Source: Kitasatospora viridis
Lineage (GTDB): Bacteria > Actinomycetota > Actinomycetes > Streptomycetales > Streptomycetaceae
Direction: 5' to 3'
NCBI RefSeq assembly: GCF_007829815.1
Contig: NZ_VIWT01000005.1
Location: 434,001 to 498,000, forward strand
DNA: 64,000 bases
The stretch's first letter is position 1, and every line of letters starts with the position of its first letter. A program made the translations under genes and the position numbers. This document shows positions 12,001-24,000 of this stretch, piece after piece. The notes below the pieces were generated by a model. It was not told the DNA's origin, did not search any database, and worked only from the letters and a program-made list of their open reading frames with translations.

Positions 12001-15000
12001 CGGGCTTTCCGGGACATGGGCATCGACTCCCTGACCGGGCTGGAGCTCCGCAACCGGCTCGCGAACGAGACCGGCCTCACCCTGCCCGCCACCTTGGTCT
12101 TCGACCAGCCGACGCCGCTTGAGGTCGCCCGGTTCGTGGTTGCCGAGGCATGCGGCACGGACGGGGTCCTCGGAGGGACCACCGTGCCGGTGGTCCGGGT
12201 CGGCACGGATGAGCCGGTGGCGATCGTCGGTATGGGTTGCCGGTTCCCGGGCGGGGTCGAAGACCCGGAGGGCTTCTGGCAGTTGGTCGCCGCAGGGACC
12301 GACGCGATGTCGGGCTTCCCGGTGAACCGTGGCTGGGAGACGCCGGGCCTGTCCGGTGATGACGGCGCCGCCTACACCCCGCTGGGTGGATTCCTGGACG
12401 GTGCCGGCGAGTTCGACGCGGAGTTCTTCGGGATCAGCCCCCGTGAGGCCCTGGGCATGGACCCCCAGCAGCGGCTGTTGCTGGAGACCAGCTGGGAGGC
12501 GCTGGAAGACGCCGGCATCACCCCGGGTTCGCTGCGCGGCAGCGACACCGGCGTCTACGCCGGCATCATCGCTCTGGGGTACCGGGTCGGTGAGCAGGAC
12601 GGTGCCGGCGGCTTCGGGATGACCGGGACGACGGCGAGTGTCGCGTCGGGTCGGGTGGCGTACTCGCTGGGGCTGCAAGGTCCTGCCGTCTCGATCGACA
12701 CCGCTTGCTCGTCCTCGCTGACGGCGATTCACCTGGCGGCGCAGGCACTTCGTTCCGGGGAGTGCGGGATCGCGCTCGCCGGCGGTGTGACCGTCATGCC
12801 CACCCCTGGCACGTTCACGGAGTTCGCGCGCCAGCGCGGGTTGGCCGGCGACGGCCGGTGCAAGCCGTTCTCGGAGGCCGCTGACGGCACCGGGTGGGGC
12901 GAGGGCGTCGGCATGCTGGTGCTGGAGCGGCTGTCCGATGCGCGGGCTCGTGGGCACAAGGTGCTGGCGGTCGTGGCGGGTAGCGCGGTCAACCAGGACG
13001 GTGCGAGTAACGGTCTGTCGGCGCCGAACGGTCCTTCGCAGCAGCGGGTGATCCGGGCCGCGCTGGCCAGCGCGGGGTTGCAGCCGGGTGACGTTGACGT
13101 CGTGGAGGCGCACGGCACGGGCACCGCGTTGGGTGACCCGATCGAGGCTCAGGCGTTGCTGGCCACCTACGGCCAGGACCGGCCGGAGGACCGGCCGCTG
13201 CTGCTGGGTTCGGTGAAGTCGAACATCGGTCACACGCAGGCCGCTGCGGGTGTGGCGGGTGTGATCAAGATGGTGCAGGCGATGCGCCACGGAATGCTTC
13301 CGCAGACCCTGCACGTGGACGCCCCGTCCTCGCACGTCGACTGGTCCGCTGGGGCGGTCGAGTTGCTGACCGCGCCGCGCGAGTGGCCGGCTGGGGCCGG
13401 TCCGCGTCGCGCTGGTGTGTCGGCGTTCGGGATCAGCGGCACCAACGTCCACATGATCCTGGAACAGCCCGCGCAGGACGTTCCTGCTGTGGAGGAGGCT
13501 CCCGTTCAGGATGGGCCGGAGTCTGCGGAGCCGGTGGCGTGGGTGTTGTCGGCGCGCTCCGACGCTGCGCTCGCTGCGCAGGCGGGCCGGCTGGCGGAGT
13601 TCGTGGCCGCGCGTCCGGAGGTCGCGGCCAAGGACGTCGCGTTCTCCCTGACCGCCACCCGGACCACAGCCTTCTCGCACCGCCTGGCGGTAGTGGGTCG
13701 GGACCGCGAGCAGCTGCTGGAGGGGCTGACTGCGGCTGCCACGGGTGTGGTGACCGGGGCCGCTGGTGATGGCCGGGTTGCGGTGGTGTTCTCGGGTCAG
13801 GGTTCCCAGCGTGTGGGGATGGGCCTTGGTCTGTACGAGGCGTTCCCGGTGTTCGCGGCGGCGTTTGACGAGGTCTGCGGGCACCTGGACGGCCTTCTGC
13901 CCGGTTCGCTGCGTGAGGTGATCGCGGCCGGTGGTCCGGAGCTGGACCAGACCGTGTTCGCCCAGGCTGGTTTGTTCGCGGTGCAGGTGGCGCTCTTCCG
14001 GCTCTGGTCCTCGTGGGGTGTGGTCCCGCAGTGCGTGGCCGGGCACTCGATCGGCGAGGTCACGGCGGCGTATGTGGCCGGGGTCTGGGACCTGGCGGAC
14101 GCGTGTGCGGTGGTGGCGGCGCGTGGCCGGCTGATGCAGGAGCTGCCGGCCGGCGGTGCGATGGCTGCCTTGGACGCCTCGGCGGAGCAGGTCGCGGAGC
14201 TGGTTGCCGGGCATGAGGGGGTGGCGGTCGCGGCGGTCAACAGCGCGCGGCAGACCGTCATTTCCGGTGTCGAGTCCGTGGTGGACGAGCTGGCCGGGCT
14301 GTGGCGGGACCAGGGCGGGCGGGCTCGCCGGCTGCGGGTCAGCCACGCGTTCCACTCGCCGTTGATGGACCCGATGCTGGAGGAGTTCGCCCAGGTCCTG
14401 GACGGGGTGACCTGCCACGAGCCGCGCATTCCGCTGGTGTCCGGGACGCCGGGCGCGGACGTGACCGACCCCGCCTACTGGGTCGCGCACGTGCGTGACA
14501 CGGTCCGCCACCACGACGTGGTCGAGGCGATGCGGGCCCAGGGCATCGGCGTGTTCGCCGAGTTGGGCCCGGACGGCGCCCTCTCGTCGATGATCGATGA
14601 CAACGCGGGGACGTGGGTTCCGGCGCTGCGCGGCGGCCAGGACGAGCCCGAGACCGCGCTGCGCGCGCTGGCCGGACTCTTCGCGGCCGGCGTGGAGGTG
14701 GACTGGGCAGCGCTGACTGGCGAGGGCGCGAAGACGGTTGCCCTGCCGACCTACCCGTTCCAGCGCCAGCACTACTGGCCGAAGGCTGTGGCGGGTCGTG
14801 GTGATGCTTCGTCGGCTGGTCAGCAGCGGGTCGGTCACCCGTTGTTGGCGGCTGCGGTGTGGCTGGCCGAGGGTGACGGGCTGGTCCTGACGGGTCGTCT
14901 GTCGCTGGCCACGATGCCGTGGCTGGCCGACCACGCCGTCCAGGGCACGGTCCTGCTGCCCGGTACCGCGTTCGTGGACCTGGCGGTTCACGCTGGCGAT

Positions 15001-18000
15001 CTGGCCGGCTGCGGCACGCTGGAGGAGCTGACGCTCCAGGAGCCGCTGGTCCTGCCGGGCCAGGGTGGCGTGCAGTTGCAGGTCCACGTGGGCGACAGCG
15101 ACGGCGACAGCGGTCGCCGAACCGTCACGGTCTCTTCCCGCGAGGGTGAGGGGGAGTGGGTTCGGAACGCGGTCGGCGTACTGGCCTCGGTCGATGCCGA
15201 GCCCGCCCCGGCCCGGCTGGACGTCTGGCCGCCGGCGGATGCGGAGTCGGTTCCGGTCGATGGCGCTTACGAAGCGTTCGCCCAGCGTGGTTACGGCTAC
15301 GGTCCGGCGTTCCAGGGCCTGCGTCAGGCCTGGCGTGCTGGGGACACCGTCTACGCCGAGGTCGAGCTGCCCCAGGTTGTCGAAGCCGATGCGGCCGGGT
15401 TCGGTCTGCATCCGGCTCTGCTCGACGCCGCCCTGCACAGTCTGTTGGCCGCCAGTGATGGTGGCGGTGCGGGGACGGGGCTGCCGTTCGCGTGGTCGGG
15501 CGTGCGGCTGCTGGCCGGCGGTGCCCGCCACCTGCGGGTGGTGCTGGCCCGCAAGTCGGGCGGCGTCTCGGTCACCGCGTTCGACGCCGTCGGTGAACCC
15601 GTCCTTCAGGTGCGGTCGTTGGCGCTGCGGGAGATTCCGGCTGGTCAGTTCGCCGGGTCCGGTCGGCAGGTGCGGCAGTCGCTGTTCACGGTGGACTGGA
15701 TACCGCTTGCGCAGGTCCCAGCTGGCGCGGTGCAGTGGGTGCGGCACGGCTCGGCGATGGCGCCGGTGGTTGTGGCGGCCGTTCCGGCTGCCCCGTCCGG
15801 GACTTCGGCCCCGCAGGCAGCTCAGCTGGCTGCTGCGACGGTGTTGGGTTGGGTGCAGGAGTGGCTCGGTGACCCCGAGACTGACGGCGCTCGGTTGGTG
15901 ATCTGGACCCAGGGCGCAGCTGCCGGGCAGGACTTGGCCGGCGCAGCGGTGACGGGTCTGATCCGGTCGACGCAGTCGGAGCACCCGGGTCGTCTGCTGC
16001 TGGTCGATGTCGACCCGTCCGCCGGCCTGGACCCCACCCGCGACGCCGACGTGGATGCTGTGCTGGCCGTGGCGTTGGATGCCGATGAGCCCGAGGTCCG
16101 CATCCGTCCCGCTGCTGACGGGGGAGTCGCGGCGTTCGGTCGCCGGCTGGCCCGCGGCAGTGAGTTGGCACTGCCCAGTGGTTCGGGCTGGCGGGTCGAG
16201 GTGGCCAATCCGGGTGACCTGGGTAGCGCCGCTGTGGTCGACACCCCCGATGCGGACGCCGAGTTGGCGGAGGGTCAGGTCCGAGTTGGTCTGCGTGCGG
16301 CGGGCGTCAACTTCCGCGACGTGGTCGCCGGGCTCGGGATGATCGCCGACAGCCGCGGCCTTGGTGGCGAAGGCGCCGGTGTCGTCCTGGAGATCGGCCC
16401 CGGGGTCACCGGTCTGACGGTGAGTCAGTCCGTGATGGGCCTGGTGCCGAACTGGGGGCCGGTCGGCATTGTCGACAGCCGCCTGATCGCCGCCGTCCCG
16501 CAGGGCTGGTCGTTCCAGCAGGCTGCGGCAGTGCCCATTGGATTCCTGACCGCGTTCTACGCGTTGCGGGACCTGGCCCAGGTCCGCCCCGGCCAGCGAG
16601 TCCTCATTCACGCCGGTACCGGCGGTGTGGGCACGGCGGCGGTCCAACTGGCCCAGGCGTGGGGCTTGGAGGTGTTCGCGACCGCGAGCCCGGCCAAGCA
16701 GCACGCGCTTCGGGCGATGGGTGTGGACGAGAGCCACATCGCCTCGACCCGTGATCTGGCCTTCTGCGAGCGGTTCTTGGCCGAGACCGGAGGCGAGGGC
16801 ATGGACGTGGTCCTCAACGCCCTGGCCGGGGAGTTCACGGACGCGTCGCTCAGGCTGCTGCCGCGCGGCGGCCAGTTCGTCGAGATGGGCAAGACCGACA
16901 TCCGCAACCCGGAGCAGGTCGCCCAGACCTACCCGGGTGTCGTCTACCAGGCGTTCGACCTGATGGACGCGGGCGAGCCGCGCATCGAGGAGATGTTCGC
17001 CGAGCTGGGGACGATGTTCGAGGTCGGCACGGTGGTCCCGCCGCCGGTGACGAGCTTCGAGCTGTCCCAGGCTGTGGCAGCGCTGCGGTACCTCCAGGCC
17101 GCCAAGCAGCTGGGCAAGGTCGTGCTCAACGTCCCGGCCGAGTGGAACCCGCAGGGCACCGTCCTGGTGACCGGCGGTACCGGCACGCTGGGCGGGGAGT
17201 TGGCCCGACACCTGGTCAACGTCCGTGGCATGCGGCACCTGGTCCTGATGTCCCGCCGGGGTCCGGCGGCGCCGGGAGTCGCCCGTCTAGTCGCGGAGTT
17301 GGCCGCGTCGGGTGCGGAGGTGCGGGTGCAGGCCGGCGACGCTGCCGACCGCGACGCCCTCGCCTCGGCGCTGGCGCGGATCGAGCGGCCGCTGACGGCC
17401 GTGGTGCACGCCGCCGGTGTGATCGACGACGCGACGGTGGAGTCGCTGACGCCCGAGCGCATGGCGACCGTCATGGCGGCCAAGGCCGATGCGGCGTGGA
17501 ACCTGCACGAGCTGACCGAGGGCGCGGGCCTGGCCGGCTTCGTGCTGTACTCCTCGGCGGCTTCCGTTCTGGGAAGCCCCGGTCAGGGGAGTTACTCCGC
17601 TGCCAACGCGTTCCTGGACGCACTCGCCGCCTACCGCCGCGAACGCCGCCTGGCCGGTCAGTCGCTGGCCTGGGGCCTGTGGGCCCAGACCTCGGAGATC
17701 ACCGGGCAGTTGGCCGGCGCCGACCTCTCCCGGATGCGCCGTGGCGGCATCCAGCCGCTGACGACCGAGCAGGGCCTGGCGCTCTTCGAGGCCGCCGCCG
17801 CGCTGGGCGCGCCCCTGGCGGTCCCGGCCCGACTGGACCTGACGGCACTCGCACGCCCGGGACGCCCGCTGCTTCCGCTGCTGCGGGGCCTGGCCGTTGG
17901 CGCTCCCGCCCGTCCGACCGCTGCTGTGGCTGCGGACGCGGGTGGCCTGGCGGCCCGGTTGGCCGCGCTCGGTTCCGCCGAGCGTGAGCAGGAAGTCCTG

Positions 18001-21000
18001 CAGATCGTCCGGGCCGCTGCCGCTGTCGTTCTGGGGCATGCCCGTCCTGGGGACATCGATCCCCAGCGGGCCTTCAAGGACATGGGAATTGACTCCCTGA
18101 CCGCACTGGAGCTGCGGAACCGGCTCGCGGCCGAGACCGGCCTCACCCTCCCCGCCACCCTGGTCTTCGACTACCCGGTCCCCCTCGACCTTGCCCGGCA
18201 CCTGGTGACCGAGGTGTGCGGGACAGCCGAGGCCGTCGGCGCATCGGCTGTGCCGGCGGTCCGTGGCGGCACGGACGAGCCCGTGGTGATCGTGGGCATG
18301 GGTTGCCGGTTCCCGGGTGGAGTCGAAGACCCTGATGGTTTCTGGCAGTTGGTGGCCGGCGGCTCCGACGCCATGTCGGGTTTCCCGGCGAACCGTGGCT
18401 GGGAGACGCCCGACCTGTCCGAGTCCGGTGACGAGGGCAACGCCTTCGCCCCGGTGGGTGGATTCCTGGCCGGCGCCGGTGAGTTCGATGCGGAGTTCTT
18501 CGGGATCAGTCCGCGTGAGGCCCTGGGCATGGACCCCCAGCAGCGACTGCTGCTGGAGACCTGCTGGGAGGCACTGGAGGACGCGGGCATCACCCCGGCC
18601 TCACTGCGCGGCAGCGACACCGGCGTCTACGCCGGCATCATCGCCTCGGGATACCGGGCCACCGAGCAGGACGGTGCCGGCGGCTTCGGCCTGACCGGTA
18701 CCACGGCGAGCGTGGCGTCGGGACGCGTGTCGTACACGCTGGGTCTTCAGGGTCCCGCGGTCTCGATCGACACCGCCTGTTCCTCGTCGCTGACGGCGAT
18801 TCACCTCGCCGCGCAGGCACTCCGTTCTGGGGAGTGCGGAATGGCCCTGGCCGGTGGTGTCACGGTCATGGCCTCGCCCGGGACGTTCACGGAGTTCGCG
18901 CGGCAGCGCGGCCTGGCCGCCAACGGCCGGTGCAAGCCGTTCTCGGAGGCCGCTGACGGCACCGGGTGGGGCGAAGGCGTCGGCATGCTGGTGCTGGAGC
19001 GGCTGTCCGACGCGCGTGCCCGTGGGCACAAGGTGCTGGCGGTCGTGGCGGGTAGCGCGGTCAACCAGGACGGGGCCAGCAATGGCTTGTCGGCGCCGAA
19101 CGGCCCGTCGCAGCAGCGGGTGATCCGGGCCGCGCTGGCGAGTGCCGGGCTCCAGCCCGGCGACGTCGACGTCGTCGAGGCGCATGGCACGGGCACCGCG
19201 CTGGGTGACCCGATCGAGGCCCAGGCGCTTCTCGCCACCTATGGCCAGGACCGGCCGGAGGGTCGGCCCCTGCTGCTCGGGTCGGTGAAGTCGAACATCG
19301 GCCACACGCAGGCCGCTGCTGGTGTCGCCGGTGTGATCAAGATGGTGCAGGCGATGCGGCACGGGATGCTGCCGCAGACCCTGCACGTGGACGCCCCGTC
19401 CTCGCACGTCGACTGGTCGGCCGGAGCAGTGGAACTGCTGACCGCGCCGCGGGAGTGGCCGGCTGGCTCCGGCCCTCGGCGTGCGGGTGTGTCGGCCTTC
19501 GGGATCAGCGGCACCAACGTCCACCTGATCCTTGAGCAGCCCGCCGAGGCCGCCCCTGTCCTGGATGTCGTGGAGTCTGCGGGTCCGGCGGCGTGGGTGC
19601 TGTCGGCGCGGTCCGCTCCGGCACTGGCCGCGCAGGCGGCTCGGCTGGCGGACTTCGCGACGGCTCGCCCCGAGATCACCGCGAGGGACCTGGCGTTCTC
19701 GCTGGCGGTGACCCGGACCACGGCGTTCTCGCATCGCCTGGCGGTGGTCGGCGAGGACCGCGACCAGCTGCTCGCGGGCCTGACCGCTGCCGCAACGGGC
19801 CAGGAGGCGCCCGGTGTTGTCACCGGGAGTGCTGGTTCGGTCTCGCGGCCGGTGTTCGTGTTCGCTGGTCAGGGTGCGCAGTGGGTCGGGATGGGCCTGC
19901 AACTGTGGGACCAGGAGCCCGCGTTCGCTGCGGCGATGGAGCGCTGTGCGCAGGCGCTGGCGCCGTTCGTCGACTGGCGACTGCGCGAAGTGCTCGCGGA
20001 TGCCGAGCTGTTGGCCCGCGTGGACGTGGTCCAGCCGGCGTCGTGGGCGGTGGCGGTCAGCCTGGCCGAGCTGTGGCGCGCCTACGGCGTCGAGCCTGCG
20101 GCCGTTGCCGGTCACAGCCAGGGCGAGATCGCCGCGGCATGCGTCGCAGGTGGCCTGTCCTTGGAGGACGGCGCCCGGGTTGTCGCCCTGCGCAGCCGGG
20201 CGCTGGCCGGCCTGGCTGGCACGGGCGGGATGGTCTCCGTGCCCGCCAGCCTCGACGAGGTGCAGGAGTGGATCTCCCGCTGGGGCCAGGACCTGTCGGT
20301 CGCGGCCGTCAACGGTCCCCGGCAGGTCGTCGTGGCTGGAGCGGCAAGCGCGTGCGCGGAGTTCGTGGACGCTTACGCCGATCGCGGCGCCCGGCGGATC
20401 GCGGTGGACTACGCCTCGCACACGTCGCACGTCGAGGCGGTCGAGGACCGTCTGGCCGAGGACCTGGCCGCAGTGTCCGCCGGTAGTAGCGCAGTGCCGT
20501 TCTACTCCACGCTCGAAGCCCGGGTACTGGACACCGCCGAGTTGGACGGCGGCTACTGGTACCGCAATCTGCGGCAGACGGTGCGGTTCGGCGAGGTCAT
20601 CGCCGCCCTCGCGGCCGAGGGCCACCGCGTGTTCGTGGAGGTCAGCCCGCACCCGGTGCTGGGCCTGGCGATCGCGCAGGCCGGCGACGACTTGGTGGCC
20701 GCAGCCACCTTGCAGCGTGGCGACGGCGGCCGTGGCCGCTGGCTGACCGCCCTGGCCGGTGCTTACACGGCCGGCGTTGAGGTGGACTGGGCCACGGTGA
20801 CCGCCGGAGCGAGCAAGGTCGCTCTGCCGACCTACCCGTTCCAGCGCCAGCACTACTGGCCGAAGGCCGTCACCGGCCGTGGGGACGCCTCGTCGATCGG
20901 TCTGCAGCGTTCCGGCCACCCGTTGTTGGCGGCCGCAGTCTGGCTCGCCGAGGGCGACGGGGTGGTCCTGACGGGCCGTCTGTCGCTGGCCGCGATGCCG

Positions 21001-24000
21001 TGGCTGGCCGACCACGCCGTCCACGGCACGGTGCTGCTGCCCGGAACCGCCTTCGTGGACCTGGCGGTCCACGCGGGCGACCTGGCAGGGTGCGGTGTCC
21101 TGGAGGAACTGACGCTCCAGGAACCGCTGGTGCTGTCGGAGCACGGCGGCGTGCAGTTGCAGGTCCGCGTCAGCGACGGCGACGGTCCGCGAACGGTCAC
21201 GATCTCCTCCCGCGAGGGCGAAGGCGAGTGGGTTCGGCACGCCGCCGGTGTGCTCACCCCGGTCGGCAGCGAGCCCGTCCCCGCCCCGCTGGCCGTCTGG
21301 CCGCCGGCCGGTGCCGAGTCGGTTCCGGTCGACGACGCCTACGAGAGGCTGGCCGGGCGCGGTTACGGCTACGGTCCGGCGTTCCAGGGCCTGCGTCAGG
21401 TCTGGCGTGCCGAGGACACGGTGTACGTCGAGGTCGAGCTGCCCCAGGCCGCGGAAGCGGATGCTGCCGGGTTCGGCCTGCACCCCGCGCTGCTCGATGC
21501 CGCGCTGCACGGTCTCCTGGCCGCCGGCAGCAGGAACGGCAGTGGGGGAACGGGACTTCCGTTCGCCTGGTCGGGCGTGCGGCTGCTGGCCGGCGGTGCC
21601 CGACACCTGCGAGTGGTCCTGGCACCCGGATCGGGTGGGATCTCGGTCACGGCCTTCGACGCCGTCGGTGAACCCGTCCTGCAGGCGCGGTCGTTGGCGA
21701 TGCGGGAGATTCCGGCTGGTCAGCTGACCAGCTCTGGTCGACAGGTGCGGCAGTCGCTGTTCACCGTCGACTGGGTCCCGCTGCCGGCGCAGGCTCCGGC
21801 CGCCGCAGTGCAGTGGGCGCGGCACGGCCAGCCGGCCGGCGCCAAGCCGGCCCCGGTGGTTGTTGCGGTTCTGCCGGCTGCCCCGTTCGGCATGTCGGTG
21901 CCGCAGGCGGCCCACCTGGCGGCCGCGACGGTGCTCGGTTGGGTGCAGGAGTGGCTCGGTGACCCCGAGACCGACGGCTCGCGGTTGGTGATCTGGACCC
22001 AGGGCGTGGCCGCCGGCCAGGACTTGGCCGGCGCAGCGGTCGCAGGGTTGGTCCGTTCAGCGCAGTCGGAGCACCCGGGTCGTCTGCTGCTGGTCGATGT
22101 CGACCCGTCAGCCGGCCTCTACCCCGCCTACGACGCCGACGTGGCGACCGTGCTGGCGGCGGTGCTGGAGGCCGACGAGCCCGAGGTCTGCGTCCGCCCC
22201 GCTGCTGACGGCGGGGGTGTGGTCGCGTTCGGGCGCCGGCTGGCCCGGGCCGGGACTGAAGAGCCCGGTACCGTTCCCGCCGAGTGGGACCCGCAGGGCA
22301 CGGTGCTGGTCACGGGTGGAACCGGCACGCTGGGTGGGGAGTTGGCCCGGCACCTGGTGGATGCCCGTGGCATGCGGCACCTGTTGCTGATGTCGCGGCG
22401 CGGCCCGGTCGCACCTGGAGTCGCCAGCCTGGTCTCGGAGTTGGCTGAGCTCGGTGCGGAGGTACGGGTTCAGGCCGGCGACGCCGCCGACCGCGACGCC
22501 CTCGCCTCGGTGTTGGCGCGGATCGAGTCTCCGTTGACGGCGGTCGTGCACGCCGCCGGTGTGATCGACGACGCCACAGTGGAGTCGCTGACGCCCGAGC
22601 GCATGGCGAACGTCCTGTCGGCGAAGGCCGATGCGGCGTGGAACCTGCACGAGCTGACCGAGGACGCGGGCCTTGCCGGGTTCGTCCTGTACTCCTCGGC
22701 CGCGGCCGTCATGGGCAGTGCGGGGCAGGGGAGTTACGCCGCCGCGAATGCGTTCCTGGACGCGCTGGCCACCTACCGCCACGATCGGGAACTGGTCGGT
22801 CAGTCGCTGGCGTGGGGCCTGTGGGCCCAGGCGTCGGAGATGACGGGGCACCTGGAGGGTGCGGGCGTGTCGCGCCTGCGCCGTGGCGGCATCCAGCCGC
22901 TGACGACGGAGCAGGGCCTGGCGCTGTTCGACGCCGCCGCTGCGTTGAGCACACCGGTGGCGGTTCCGGCTCTGCTGGACCTGACCGCACTGTCCCGCCC
23001 CGGAAGGCCGCTGCCGCCGCTGCTGCGCGGCTTGGTCGCCGGTGTCCCCGCCCGTCCGACCGCGGCCGTGGCTGCGGTGGCGGCTGCGGACGCGGGTGGC
23101 CTGGCGGCCCGGTTGGCCGCGCTCGGTTCCGCCGAGCGTGAGCAGGAGGTCCTGGAGATCGTCCGGGCCGCTGTCGCCGCCGTCCTGGGCCACGCCAGCT
23201 CCGCGGACATCGATCCCCAGCGCGCCTTCCGCGAGATGGGCATCGACTCGCTGACCGCGCTGGAACTGCGCAACCGGCTGGTGGCCGAGACCGGCCTCAG
23301 CCTGCCCGCGACCCTGGTCTTCGACTACCCCGTCCCCCTTGAACTCGCCCGGCACCTGGTGACCGAGGCGTGCGGGACCGACGAGGCCGTCGGCGCATCG
23401 GCTGTGCCGGCGGTCCGTGGCGGCACGGACGAGCCGGTGGCGATCGTCGGAATCGGCTGCCGGTTCCCGGGCGGGGCCGAAGGCCCGGACGGGTTCTGGC
23501 AGTTGGTCGCCGGAGGCGCCGACGCGATGTCGGGCTTCCCGGCGAACCGCGGTTGGGACGTGGCCGGCCTGCCCGACCTTGAGTCGGGTGACGACGAGGG
23601 TGCGCGCTATGCCCCGGTGGGCGGCTTCCTGGACAGCGCCGGCGACTTCGATGCCGAGTTCTTCGGCATCAGTCCGCGTGAGGCCCTGGGCATGGACCCC
23701 CAGCAGCGCTTGCTGCTGGAGACCTGCTGGGAGGCGCTGGAGGACGCTGGCATCACTCCCGGTTCGCTGCGGGGCACCGACACCGGCGTCTACGCCGGCA
23801 TCATCACCTCCGGCTACCGGGTCGGAGGCCAGTACGGCGCCGGCGGCTACGGGATGACCGGGACGACGGCGAGTGTGGCATCGGGTCGAGTGGCGTACTC
23901 GCTGGGTCTTCAGGGCCCCGCGGTCTCGATCGACACGGCCTGCTCGTCCTCGCTGACGGCGATTCACCTGGCTGCACAGGCACTTCGCTCGGGCGAGTGC

